Assembly: GCA_020465985.1 (NCBI GenBank)
Contig: JAANYP010002023.1
Span: 62,001-126,000 of the forward strand
Origin: Centrapalus pauciflorus
Taxonomy: Eukaryota > Streptophyta > Magnoliopsida > Asterales > Asteraceae
DNA: 64,000 nt
Direction of reading: 5' to 3'
The notes under the pieces were generated by a model. It was not told the DNA's origin. It worked only from the letters and a program-made list of their open reading frames with translations, and made no database searches. A program made the position numbers and the translations under genes. This document shows positions 11,501-20,926 of the stretch, one piece after another. Numbering within the stretch: the stretch's first letter is position 1; each line of letters starts with the position of its first letter.

Positions 11501-11616
11501 ATGCCTGTAAGATTTCTAGTGATGCACACATGGATAGTGAAGCTAGGAAATATGAGAATGTAGTCAAAGTATGTGTTGAAAAAGGCTTGTATGCTGGAAG
11601 TAGTTTGAATAAATAA
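8596..11616 (+). pseudogene. Additional ORF (aORF, 'env-like' position) of element A, one nonsense codon
   Basis: Encodes about 1,000 residues in one frame, interrupted only by TGA at 8947-8949 (B has a glycine codon there). The N-terminal domain runs from MAVRAFVPKHNM to FLLYPRFIMMLIRHF. Then come a Pro/Gln-rich and acidic linker, a coiled coil (ITKAIGEIQAHNANLDKE to SLIEQLMKNLQ), a second very acidic stretch, and a C-terminal basic/aromatic domain (SWFFDRELQLFIIKRKDG). It occupies the position of the SIRE env-like gene, but I see no signal peptide, long hydrophobic segment or Cys-rich ectodomain, so it looks like a soluble protein. Element G has a distant homologue. Biochemical function is unknown. 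Confidence 0.8.
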
Positions 11617-11654
11617 TAAACAAAGTTCTTAATCAAATGTGTGAATTATTAGAA

Positions 11655-11701
11655 GCTATCGTCAAGGGGGAGTCTGTTGGTACACCTTGTGTGACGATAG
11701 C
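11655..11701 (+). promoter_or_regulatory. Polypurine tract within a perfect inverted repeat (element A)
   Basis: PPT AAGGGGGAGTC (about 11664-11674) primes plus-strand DNA synthesis directly before the LTR TGTTGG at 11675. GCTATCGTCA (11655-11664) and TGACGATAGC (11692-11701) form a perfect 10-bp inverted repeat that brackets the PPT and the first 17 bases of U3. B has the same arrangement, twice. Confidence 0.8.
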
Positions 11702-12321
11702 AGTCTAAGTGATCCTACATTGTGATTTTAGCAAGTGTTTGTTATATATGTTTATATATGGTTGATATTTATTATTGTTTGTATGTTTGAACTTGATGTA
11801 ACGTATTACAAGAAGTTCAAACATAAAGTACAAAGATAATATCAATTATAAGGTAAAAACATAAGTTTCAATGCTAAGTTGAGTATGTAAATTAGTTAGA
11901 TTCGAATAATATAAGGCTTGGCATTCGAATCTGTGATAGATTCGAATGTAGCCCTAGATTCGAATGAGGGCAGATTCGAGAGTGTCATTGTGGACAAACT
12001 CGAATGGGCCTTGGGCCGGATTCGAGTTTGGCCCATAACAGACTCGAATCAGGCTCTATAATTAGGGATAGACTCGAGATATTATGAGACTTTTTGCAGA
12101 ATTCGTGAGGGATTAAGCATTAAGCGATCTCGAGTTTATCATCAGTGTTAGTGCCGTTTCAGAGAGAATCAGTTCGTAGGATCGTTCGTGTGTCGTTCGT
12201 TCAGCCTCTGATAGTCTCCATGTTTCGTGTGTGAGAGTTGTTTCCGTCTACCCGTTAACGAGGATTCCGCACTCGTTGACGGCTCCACGTCTAGATAGAT
12301 CTCGTAGTGGTAGACCTTACA
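11675..12321 (+). repeat. 3' LTR of element A, lacking its last bases
   Basis: Starts TGTTGGTACA. Matches the LTR of B (52515-53140, minus) up to ACCTTAC at about 12320, where A turns into unrelated DNA while B continues some 20 bp to CCAACA. It contains TTCGAA/CTCGAG motifs (11895-12140), a TATA-like CTATAATTA near 12055, and two hairpins shared with B. One has arms GTTTGAACTT/AAGTTCAAAC at 11785-11822; the other has arms CCGTTAACGAG/CTCGTTGACGG at 12252-12282. Confidence 0.85.
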
Positions 12322-13018
12322 TAGAGTTATTTGCAAATAATTGGCCAAGTTTTATGCCCCTTTGATGCATTATTTGTATCAAACTGGTTGCCAAGCTTAT
12401 TATTTGTTTAATCATGTTTGGAACCTATGTGCCCATCACAAGACTGATCTATGTGATCAGGCTTGGGTACTAGTTGGGAATAAGTGTTTCATAAGTTCCA
12501 ACACTAATGCTCTTTAGAGATGGTCAAAGACACGAAGATTTCATAAGTTGTAGGCAATCTATCAAGGTTCAAATCAGGCTCAAGGTAGCTAAACAAGAAA
12601 ACTATAAAAGGAAAGCTTCTACTAAAGTAAAGGTGTTGTTCAACTTGAGAGACAAAAAGCTTTGCATGAACTTTTAATGAGTCATCCAAAGCTAATCACT
12701 TGTTACACAGTCTGCCAAGCCGGATCAAGTTTTTCTCAAACCTAATCAATAGTCAATCTTTAGTTCAAAAACTTAATATGTTATCATTTTAGCTCTATAA
12801 ATTAAACATTTGTAATCATTCTGAGTTAGTCTTAGATTAGTGGCATTTGTATTTGAGGTGTTCTGTCACATCTGCTTTGAATCCTTCTGTAATTCAAAGA
12901 TATTGGTAATTAACACTTGTTAATATAAATATGCAAACATTGCAAAAAAGTCTATGTGATTTTAAGAAACTTTATTCACCATCCTACAGTTACCTTGCTT
13001 TATATTTGGGACCTAAAA
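12322..13018 (+). repeat. Probable 5' LTR remnant of element C
   Basis: AT-rich non-coding DNA ending in GGGACCTAAAA immediately before a PBS-like sequence. The parallel element E ends its LTR with GGACCTACA before its PBS. The left limit is not visible. CCAACA at 12498-12503 resembles an LTR end but is not supported by comparison with B. Confidence 0.45.
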
Positions 13019-13019
13019 C

Positions 13020-13031
13020 TTGTATCAGAAC
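13020..13031 (+). promoter_or_regulatory. Primer binding site of element C (mutated)
   Basis: TTGTATCAGAAC differs slightly from the initiator tRNA-Met PBS TGGTATCAGAGC and is followed by a typical short leader and a gag-like ATG at 13160. Confidence 0.6.
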
Positions 13032-13051
13032 AGTTTAGAGTGTTAGTCATT

Positions 13052-13106
13052 TTACTCACTCTCTCACTCTCACTCACACACACACACACATACACACACA
13101 CACACA

Positions 13107-13148
<42 letters not shown>

Positions 13149-13149
13149 T
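13052..13149 (+). repeat. (CT)n/(CA)n microsatellite in the leader of element C
   Basis: Alternating CT and CA dinucleotide runs with few interruptions lie between the PBS and the gag start. Translations of it are not genes. Confidence 0.95.
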
Positions 13150-13159
13150 TGACTCCCAA

Positions 13160-14816
13160 ATGGATAGCTCCTCTTCAGAATCCACCTACTACGACAATGA
13201 CTCTATAACCAAACCACTAAAGTTCAATCCTCAAAACTACTCTTGTTGGAAAAGCATGGATGATGTTGTACCTTGAAAATCTTGATGTACAACTTCTTGA
13301 GATAGTCATAGAAGGTCCTTACACTCCCATTTTTGTAACTATCATCACTCCTACAAAATGGTAATATGCCTGTTGAAGTCAGTTTAGTAGCTAAGGAAAT
13401 GAAACAATGGTCCCATAAAGATAATAGATTGGTTGCTCTAGATGTGATAGCTAGAAATAACTTGGTCAATTCTCTACTTGATGATGTTTTCAAACAAGTT
13501 AAGAAGTTGAAGACGACAAATGAAATGTGGGACACATCGTGAACAAAATACTTTTCTTAAGAAAAGATTGAATCATACTTCAAGCATGGTTAACTCCAGA
13601 GGATTGTTGAATCTTGGTATAAGTCTACCAAGAGGGTTGCACAATGCATAAGTGAGCAAATTTATGCTCAAGATAATGCAGTCCTTGGAGATGATGTCGA
13701 CTTCGCAACTGCTTTTGCATATCCTGGTTTAATGGAATCTGATCTTTCCAAGTTGGTGTTCTCTTAAACAGCTTTGTTAAAAATGTTAATGGAAGAAGAT
13801 TGCCACTAACCATTTTATTAGGCCTCAAAATACTAATAGTTGAAGTGGTTCAAATGTGAAGTCTGATGCTTCTGCTAAGATAAGTTCCATGCAGACCTCA
13901 AGTTCCATAGCTAGGTTTCTTTCACTTGAACATTCTAAGGCTAATATATTGGCCAAACCTAATGTCAGGACTATGTAGGTTGGTAAGGGTAAATCCAAAG
14001 CATCTTTCACAAGTCAGACTAATGGCAAGGCACCTATACCTCATTTTACTGCTGATTATTTTAAAAATGAGTTTTCCAAAGTAATGAAGCAAAGCTAAAA
14101 TTAACCAGGGTAAGTCTTATGTTAATATTCTAGCAAAACGTACTGGGATCAAGTTTCAAAAACCTTAGTAAGACACACCAATGGAAAGGGTAGGTGTCAA
14201 ACCAATGATAATATTGTGATTCCTAGAAATCAATTTTTCAAAGGTCGCCCTAATTCCAGCAATAATAAGGGTAAGTCTCAAGTCACTGCTGATTTGCCTA
14301 ACAATAAGTTTCTTAAAGGCCCTACCAGCTTCTACAATGTTATAGAATAATATATTGAAGTATTAGATGTTAGTCGAACTATGATGGAATGTGGTTCTAA
14401 AAGTTCTTCAACCAAAAAACTTAAAAACGAAAATGTTATAAGTGTAGTTTGAAGACTCATGAGGTCATGGTCTATCTTATCAAAGATGACATGAAGCCTA
14501 GAGGTGGTATCACTGCTGGTGTGAAAACAATAAAAGTAGTTGATTCTGTCCTATATGACAAAGTCACAGCTGATACTGTAAAGCCTGATGGTGTATGTTT
14601 TGACGATATCATAGATGACAAGGTCATACCCAATGTTGTCATTATTAGGTAAATTAATGTTGATCTTTATAAAGCCTTAACCAATGTTGATGGTAAGGGT
14701 GAGTCCATGTGTGTGATGGATTCCCATAATTGACTAATGTTTCCTTTGTCATTTTGTTGGTTAAGCAGTCTAATCGGGTTTGGTACCTAGATAGTGGATG
14801 ATCTGGCCACATGACT
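13160..14816 (+). pseudogene. gag and protease start of element C
   Basis: Begins MDSSSSEST and PLKFNPQNYSCWKSM, a copia gag opening, with further recognisable pieces (MKQWSHKDNRLVALD, KKLKTTNEMWDTS) in shifting frames. Near 14790 is a protease active-site remnant (LDSG-SGHMT with the cysteine codon read as TGA). Gypsy D inserted directly behind it. Numerous stops make it non-functional. No zinc knuckle is clear. Confidence 0.65.
14812..14816. repeat. Target-site duplication of gypsy D, left copy (TGACT)
   Basis: TGACT at 14812-14816 is repeated at 20488-20492 directly after D. The flanks join in frame in the copia protease region, so both element ends are genuine. Confidence 0.93.
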
Positions 14817-15330
14817 TGAAACACCCCTACAACTTATACGAGTATTTCGATACCATTATACATTAATTTATACAGAGTACTTGCGGAAATACGGTTAATT
14901 TAAAACTTTTAATACTTCAACAATCATCAACGTGATTCCAAAAACTTTGCATATAACACAACAGAGTGTCTGAAATCACGGAGTAATGTAATTGGGTCAC
15001 ATTGTTAAATCATCAGAGTGATTACAAACGAATTAATAATCATTAACTAATACGCGTAAGTCAAAAATGGAAGTCGGCTACTCCCACCCCAATCATCAAC
15101 AAAATATGGAGCTCCTATCCGTGCTCCAATCAATGTCTAACAATTTGGCCCAGCCGGGCCTTTGCCCTTAACAGCTCCTGAAAAGAAATATCAACTAACG
15201 GGTAAACAACAAAGTTGTTTAGTGAGCATCTAGATTAAAGTATCATGCGATATATGAATGATGCCATGCAATACCATGAATTTAACTAACAATCTCAGGA
15301 GGCCAACTAATGGCTAATAAGCTACCACAT

Positions 15331-15547
15331 TGCGGTTGCGGTTACCACACACAAGCTTACCGTACAATGGGTTTACAATCTACTGCTCGATTACCACAGA
15401 CATAGGCTTATCGATATGCAGTTTACAGTGATGCCATACGATTACCACACACAGGCTTATCGTTTTACAAGCAATAATGGTTACCACACTCAGGCTTACC
15501 ATTATGATTCCGCTAGGTTACCACACTCAGGCTTACCGTCTCGGCGG
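15331..15547 (-). repeat. Five-copy hairpin array with covarying stems in the LTR of D
   Basis: Five copies of a TTACCACACNCAGGCTTA-like core, each flanked by arms that pair. CGGT/ACCG (15339/15359), TCGAT/ATCGA (15387/15410), ACGAT/ATCGT (15438/15459), ATAATGGT/ACCATTAT (15474/15498), and in the fifth GGT/ACC plus an outer CCGC/GCGG (about 15509-15546). The loops are 16-18 bases and near constant while the arms differ from copy to copy. The array lies in the 5'-LTR-proximal transcribed or U5 side when read on the minus strand. Confidence 0.8.
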
Positions 15548-16179
15548 AGAGGTAAAATGAATGTTCAACAACTTATCAATCGAGTGATAATATGATAACA
15601 ATAATATATGTGATGGCAAGGCATGTAAATGACAAGAATGATACGAAAGCGATAACATACAATTCATGATATGCATATAAATACATTAATGCTAGAACTC
15701 ACAGTGGTGTACAACAAGCTCTCGGCCTCGAAACCGAGTTATAATCGTCAAAATATGATTAACAGTCTCCAAGGGATCTTAACCCGTCAAACCCCTACAA
15801 ATAGGTTCATAATGTAATATTTATAAGTCTCATAGGTTATAACTTCTTAACATTGATCCGGATACATTAGTCGTAAGACTTAACTAATTTCGGCATTAAA
15901 CCTCAATAAATATTTTGGTCTAATTATTCTCCTTAATAGATGTCATAGACTATTATGACAAAAGATCTCATAGAATAAAAATAATTAAAATTACAATTTC
16001 GGTCCAAGGCCATCCGAAATTCGGACCATGGTCATCCGAAATTCGGGCCATTCTAGATCCATACTTAGCAAATTTTTCAGAATATTTCAAGGCTGAACTG
16101 CACCTTCTACCATACGGATTTAATGTCAAAAATACTAAAACTTCTCTATATTTATTATAAAGAGTTGTAAAATTATTCC

Positions 16180-16182
<3 letters not shown>

Positions 16183-16250
<68 letters not shown>
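16183..16250. repeat. (TA)n microsatellite in the LTR of D
   Basis: Uninterrupted TA dinucleotides. The matching part of the other LTR is deleted, so allele comparison inside the element is not possible. Confidence 0.97.
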
Positions 16251-16251
<1 letters not shown>

Positions 16252-16339
16252 TAACCCATTTTAACCATCAAAACATCATTATCTTTTTAGATTACATAGG
16301 GTTCATATGAACTCAAATTTGGGGTTTTGAGATAAACCC

Positions 16340-16670
16340 ACCAAAATACATAAAAACTTGCCAATATACTTTTAAAATAATGGATCTAACGTATTTCATC
16401 ATTTTCTTTTCAGATCTAGCCATTTCTAAGAGATCCTCATAAAAACCCATCAAAATACATAGAAACTTGTATAATGTATTTTTTAGATAATGGATCTAAC
16501 ATATTTCATCATTTTCTTTTCAGATCTAGCCATTTCTAAGAGATCTTCATAAAAACCCATCAAAATACATAGAAACTTGTATAATATACTTTTTAGATAA
16601 TGGATCTAACATATTTCATCATTTTCTTTTCAGATCTAGCCATTTCTAAGAGATCTCCATAAAAACCCAT
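16340..16670 (-). repeat. Three 110-bp tandem repeats in the LTR of D
   Basis: The marker TGGATCTAAC falls at 16381, 16491 and 16601, a period of 110 bp. The other LTR repeats the pattern at 19733, 19843 and 19953. They sit in U3, upstream of the likely start on the minus strand. Their role is unknown. Confidence 0.9.
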
Positions 16671-17116
16671 TTGAGTTCTTATCTTCTTCATATGAAGATG
16701 GTGGAGAGAATAGAAAAGTAAGAGATTTATACAAATAAGAGTTGGTACCTCTTGGATCTTCAAAACCGTATGAAGCTTCCAACAAAAATCAGATAAGTCT
16801 TTCTTCTTCTTCTCTTTTCTCTCTTCTTCTCTTCTTCTCTATTTTCTTTCTTCTCTCTCTTTTTCTTGGAGATGGACGACACACACACACACTTGTGTGT
16901 GTGTGTGGGTGGCGTATATATAAAGCAAAATTTGCTTTTTCCTTTTTTTTTTTAAACTATTTAATAATTACCATTTAGACCCTACAATTATTTCCATTTC
17001 TTTTAAGGTCCATTCTTCATAAATCAATACTTTATTTATTATAATTTGCACCACCATTTATTTATATGTCTCAATATTAATTAATATTCCGAATTTGTAT
17101 TTCTTCGTAATAAGTA

Positions 17117-17725
17117 TTAATCATCAATTTTATTAAATAATCGGGTCGTTACAACTCCTCCCCTCTTAAAAGGATTCCGCCCACGGATGTAGGTTCTTTC
17201 AAACAGAGCGGGGTATTTGGCCATCATTTCAGCCTTCGTCTCCCAAGTCATCAGAGATCCACGGTGGTGCTTCCAACAAACGAGTACCATCTCAGCGGGC
17301 ACATCATCCAAAGGAACGGTCACCGTAGGATTGATCGGACTTCTCTTCAAATAGCTAACATGGAAGGTGTCATGAATTCCTGTCAACTCAGCGGGCAACT
17401 CTAATTTATAAGCTTGGGCTCCGATACGCTCGGTAATAGGAAATGGTCCAACGTATCGAGGACTTAACTTCCCTCGCTTCCCGAATCTCATAATTCCCTT
17501 CCACGGAGATACTTTCAACATCACGGAATCTCCCACTGCAAACTCAATATCTTTATGACGTTTGTCCGGGTATGCTTTCTGTCGATCTTGGGCAGCTTTG
17601 ATTCGCTCACGAATAATCTGAATTTTATCATGCGTCTCTTGAAGCAATTCGGGACCCGCTAACGGTTTCTCGCCTGCTTCACGCCAACTTGTCAGAGTTC
17701 GACACTTCCGACCATAACGACTCAT
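17117..17725 (-). pseudogene. pol: Integrase C-terminus and chromodomain of gypsy D
   Basis: Continuation of integrase past a frameshift at about 17700. The GPF/Y module is visible (KLSPRYVGPFPITERIGAQAYKLELP), followed by the HDTFHVSYLKR segment and a chromodomain-like tail (VCWKHHRGSLMTWETKAEM ... YPALF). Chromodomain-type tails steer insertion into marked chromatin. The ORF runs past the PPT into the LTR before its stop, as is usual in Tekay/Del-type elements. It overlaps the upstream INT frame in a different register, so the protein would be broken. Confidence 0.85.
17154..17167 (-). promoter_or_regulatory. Polypurine tract of gypsy D
   Basis: On the minus strand AAGAGGGGAGGAGT sits immediately before the LTR start TGTAACGACC. 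This is the expected plus-strand primer. Confidence 0.85.
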
Positions 17726-18578
17726 ACGGGGCCATCTTTATCGAAGAATGATAACTGTTGTTGTAGGCAATTTCCACAAGCGGTAGGTGCGTATCCCAAT
17801 TTCCACCAAGCTCGATCACGCACGCACGTAACATATCTTCCATCGTCTGATTGGTACGTTCAGTCTGGCCATCAGTCTGGGGACGAAACGCCGTACTCAA
17901 GTTAACACGCGATCCCAACTGATCTTGCATACTTTGCCAAAATCTCGAAGTAAATCTCGAATCACGATCCGAGACAATAGATTTTGGAATCCCATGACGT
18001 ACAATAATTTCATCGATATACATTCGCGCCAATCTTTCCAAAGGAAAGTTTTCTCGTATCGGCAAAAAGTGTGCGGACTTCATCAGTCGATCCACAATAA
18101 CCCAGATAGCATCATGTTGTCGTTGGGTCTTCGGAAGCTTTACCACAAAATCCATCGTGATGTGATCCCACTTCCATTCAGGTATCTCGAGTGGTTGCAA
18201 ATTTCCAGATGGTTTTTGATGTTCGGCCTTGACTCGCAAGCAAGTCAAACACCGTTCAACATGATTACCAACGTCTCGCTTCATTCCGGGCCACCAATAT
18301 TCGGATTTCAAATCCTGATACATTTTAGAACTCCCGGGGTGAATTGAGAACTTTGAATTATGACCATCTTCTAAAATTGTCTTGCGCACATCACCGATCT
18401 TAGGCACCCAAATGCGATCTCTAAACATTTTCAAACCGTTGCTACCATCGGTTAACAACACACTTTGACCAACCATTCTTTCAGACTTAATATTTTCCTC
18501 TTTAAGGCCTTCGATTTGCCACTTCCGAATATCGTCAAGGATAGAAGAAGTTACAACTACATGCGTTAATGCATACAA
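17679..18578 (-). pseudogene. pol: Integrase core of gypsy D
   Basis: Has the HHCC zinc motif (HPGSSKMYQDLKSEYWW ... CLTCLRVK) and the DDE core: D in WDHITMDFVV, D in SDRDSRF, and E in QTDGQTERTNQTME. Then comes IAYNNSYHSSIKMAPYE, where the frame slips (YESLWSEV) relative to the next ORF. All catalytic residues are present. Only the frame breaks at both ends disable it. Confidence 0.9.
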
Positions 18579-19123
18579 GTTGCTTCCGGATATCTCTTTC
18601 GGCTTAAGGCGTCAGCCACTACATTGGCCTTTCCAGGATGGTAAAGGATTTCACAGTCATAATCCTTAATCAATTCCACGGCACGTCTCTGCCGCATATT
18701 TAACTCTTTAAGATCAAAAATATGTCTCAAGCTTTTATGATCAGTAAACAATTGGCACCTAGTACCATATAGGTAATGCCGCCAGATTTTTAAAGCAAAC
18801 GTGACAGCATCTAACTCCAAGTCATGAGTCGGACGACTTTTCTCATAATCTTTAAGTTGTCTCGATGCATAAGCTATCACTTTTCCCCGTTGCATTAACA
18901 CGCAACCAAATCCATTTATCGAAGCATCGCTATAAACAGCAAAATCTTCGTTCCCTTCCGGCAACGCCAGAACCGGAGCATCGGTTAGTCGACTCTTCAG
19001 AGTTTGAAATGCTGCATTTTGTGGCTCTTCCCACACAAACTTCGCATTCTTACGTGTCAACGAAGTGAGTGGGACGGCTATTTTAGAGAAATCTTGAATA
19101 AATCGTCGGTAATAGCCGGCCAA
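18566..19123 (-). pseudogene. pol: RNase H and RT thumb of gypsy D
   Basis: Starts at AGYYRRFIQDFSKIA (RT connection) and runs through the RNase H fold: FAVYSDASINGFGCVL, ELDAVTFALKIWRHYLYG, FTDHKSLRHIFDLKELN, ILYHPGKANVVADALSRK. The first catalytic Asp, the Glu and the TDHKSL Asp are present. It is joined to RT by a frameshift around 19130 and to INT by one near 18570. Confidence 0.9.
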
Positions 19124-19620
19124 TCCAAGGAAGCTACAATCTCAGCAACATTTCTCGGCACTTCCCAACTTTTAATGACCTTGATCTTGGAGGGATCCAC
19201 AGAAACACCCTCACAAGATATGACATGCCCTAAAACTTGCACTTGTCGTAACCAAAACTCGCACTTTGAGAATTTGGCATACAACTGTTCGCTGCGAAGA
19301 AGTTCGAGCAATCGCCTCAGATGAACCGCATGATCTTCCTCCGTCTTGGAATACACCAAGATGTCGTCGATAAACACTATAACTGACTTGTCAAGCATTG
19401 AACGGCACACACGATTCATCAAGTCCATAAAAGCTGCAGGAGCATTAGTGAGTCCAAAAGGCATCACTAAGAACTCATAATGCCCATGTCGAATCCGAAA
19501 AGCAGTTTTATGCACATCTTCCTCACGAACCTTAAGTTGGTGATACCCTGAATGAAGGTCTATCTTCGAGAAATAAGCAGCTCCTTGTAGCTGATCGAAC
19601 AAGTCATCAATACGAGGCAA
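19078..19620 (-). pseudogene. pol: Reverse transcriptase of gypsy D, N-terminus deleted
   Basis: Keeps RT motifs PRIDDLFDQLQGA, FSKIDLHSGYHQL, MPFGLTNAPAAFMDLMN and the catalytic VFIDDILVYSKTE. The frame begins abruptly at 19620, where LTR sequence (AAACATCATT) replaces the N-terminal fingers. It loses frame near 19140, just before the connection domain. Confidence 0.9.
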
Positions 19621-19621
19621 A

Positions 19622-20487
19622 ACATCATTTTTATCTTTTTAGATTACATAGGGTTCATATGAACTCAAATTTGGGGTTTTGAGATAAACCCACCAAAATA
19701 CATAAAAACTTGCCAATATACTTTTAAAATGATGGATCTAACGTATTTCATCATTTTCTTTTCAGATCTAGCCATTTCTAAGAGATCCTCATAAAAACCC
19801 ATCAAAATACATAGAAACTTGTATAATATACTTTCTAGATAATGGATCTAACATATTTCATCATTTTCTTTTCAGATCTAGCCATTTCTAAGAGATCTTC
19901 ATAAAAACCCATCAAAATACATAGAAACTTGTATAATATACTTTTTAGATAATGGATCTAACATATTTCATCATTTTCTTTTCAGATCTAGCCATTTCTA
20001 AGAGATATCCATAAAAACCCATTTGAATTCTTATCTTCTTCATATGAAGATGGTGGAGAAAATAGAAAAGTAAGAGATTTATACAAATAAGAGTTGGTAC
20101 CTCTTGGATCTTCAAAACCGTATGAAGCTTCCAACAAAAATCAGATTTTTCTTTCTTCTTCTTCTCTTTTCTCTCTTCTTCTCTTCTTCTCTATTTTCTT
20201 TCTTCTCTCTCTTTTTCTTGGAGATGGACGGTGTGTGTGTGTAAGTGGCGTATATATAAAGCAAAATTTGATTTTTCCTTTTTTTTTTAACTATTTAATA
20301 TTTACCATTTAGACCCTACAATTATTTCCATTTCTTTTAAGGTCCTTTCTTCATAAATAAATACTTTATTTATTATAATTTGCACCACCATTTATTTATA
20401 TGTCTCAGTATTAATTAATATTCCGAATTTGTATTTCTTAGTAATAAGTATTAATTATCAATTTTATTAAATAATCGGGTCGTTACA
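19622..20487 (-). repeat. Truncated 5' LTR of gypsy D
   Basis: Matches 16270-17153 of the other LTR, including three 110-bp repeats, the CT tract and the ...GGGTCGTTACA terminus, followed by the TGACT duplication. The R/U5 half, hairpin array and TA run are absent. Confidence 0.92.
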
Positions 20488-20926
20488 TGACTTGATGTCA
20501 GACCTTGCTAAGTGACCTTAAGCCTGAAAAAGGCCCAAATATCACTTTTGGTAAGAGGGTTCAAGGTTCCATAAAAGGATACGGAGAACTCAAATTTGGC
20601 ACAGTAATGCTCAAAAGAGTAGCCTATATGTCTAGGCTAGAACACAACTTGATTAGTATCTTTCAACTATGTGATGTTGGTTACGAAGTCATGTTAGATA
20701 AGCGCCAAGGCTCCATATTGGAATCTATAGACCCTACAAGCACAACATGCTTTCTCTCAAAAACTAATGCTGATCTTAACTAGTTATGACATAAAAGATC
20801 ATCACACCTGAACTTCAAGAATTTCAACAAACTCAGTTTCAAAGAGTTGGTATCAGGTTTGCCTTCTATGAACTTTGTTAAGGACAAGTTTTGTTTGCAT
20901 GTAAGAAAGGTAAACAAAACAAGTCC
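20488..20926 (+). pseudogene. Element C continued: protease to integrase zinc region
   Basis: Opens with the TSD copy, then CQTLLSDLKPEKGPNITFGKR, VQGSIKGYGELKFGTVMLKR and HNLISIFQLCDVGY, the copia PR-to-pre-integrase region. Next come a decayed GAG-pre-integrase/HHCC stretch (SHLNFKNFNKL, FVKDKFCLHVRKV) with stops. The remaining integrase and RT are missing. Confidence 0.8.

Larger units (their letters stand above)
1..12321 (+). mobile_element. SIRE/Sirevirus-like Ty1/copia retrotransposon A, 5' end outside window
   Basis: The order is leader, gag, protease, integrase, RT, RNase H, a 2.1-kb spacer, a long additional ORF, polypurine tract and 3' LTR. INT before RT places it in Ty1/copia. A long gag with two zinc knuckles plus an ORF between RNase H and the 3' LTR are features of the SIRE/Maximus (Sirevirus) lineage. 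The 5' LTR and PBS lie left of base 1. The 3' LTR stops matching the sister copy B after about 12320, so its last 20 bp or so are missing. Against B, A has frame-shifting deletions in gag and the INT-RT linker and nonsense codons in gag and the aORF. It is a damaged copy, but its RT-RH ORF is intact. Confidence 0.9.
14817..17153 (-). repeat. 3' LTR of gypsy D (2337 bp)
   Basis: Ends TGTAACGACCCG... (at 17153, minus) and ...GGGGTGTTTCA (at 14817). Contains, in minus order, a TATATA-like box near 16920, a CT-rich/GA-rich tract (16795-16865), three 110-bp repeats, a (TA)n run and a five-hairpin array. The ORF of 78 codons at 16742-16978 recurs in the other LTR and is not a gene. Confidence 0.93.
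14817..20487 (-). mobile_element. Ty3/gypsy chromovirus D (Tekay/Del-like), internally deleted
   Basis: A minus-strand element bounded by TGTAACGACC...GGTGTTTCA ends and the TGACT duplication. Pol order RT, RNase H, INT, chromodomain is gypsy chromovirus type. The 3' LTR (14817-17153, 2337 bp) is whole. The 5' LTR copy (19622-20487) keeps only the U3-side part. Its U5 side, the PBS, gag, protease and the start of RT are gone, with RT joined directly to mid-LTR near 19620. The intact TSD shows the deletion followed insertion. Confidence 0.92.
12322..20926 (+). mobile_element. Degenerate Ty1/copia element C, interrupted by gypsy D
   Basis: An old copia relic with LTR end, PBS, gag and the start of pol to 14816. 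It continues at 20488 after gypsy D. Joining the two flanks restores the frame around the protease active site. Many stops and frameshifts are present, and RT and the 3' LTR are absent. The left part is cut by the end of element A and the right part by element E. Confidence 0.75.

Noticed and set aside
8596..11616. Calling the aORF an envelope gene
   Set aside because: Position matches SIRE env-like genes, but no signal peptide, membrane segment or glycoprotein-like Cys pattern is visible.
12498..12503. CCAACA as the end of the LTR of A
   Set aside because: It makes a neat TGTTGG...CCAACA pair, but comparison with B shows the LTR match ends at about 12320, so the later CCAACA is probably chance or belongs to element C.
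15331..15547. CRISPR-like array
   Set aside because: Repeats are regularly spaced, but the DNA is plant LTR sequence, spacers are short and arms are complementary, with no cas genes.
16742..16978. 78-codon ORF starting MVPLGSSKPYEASN
   Set aside because: It lies in the LTR of D and reappears at 20094-20312 in the other LTR. It is simply duplicated LTR sequence dominated by Ser/Leu from CT repeats.
17925..18347. 140-codon plus-strand ORF
   Set aside because: It is antisense to the well-supported D integrase and has no recognisable motif.
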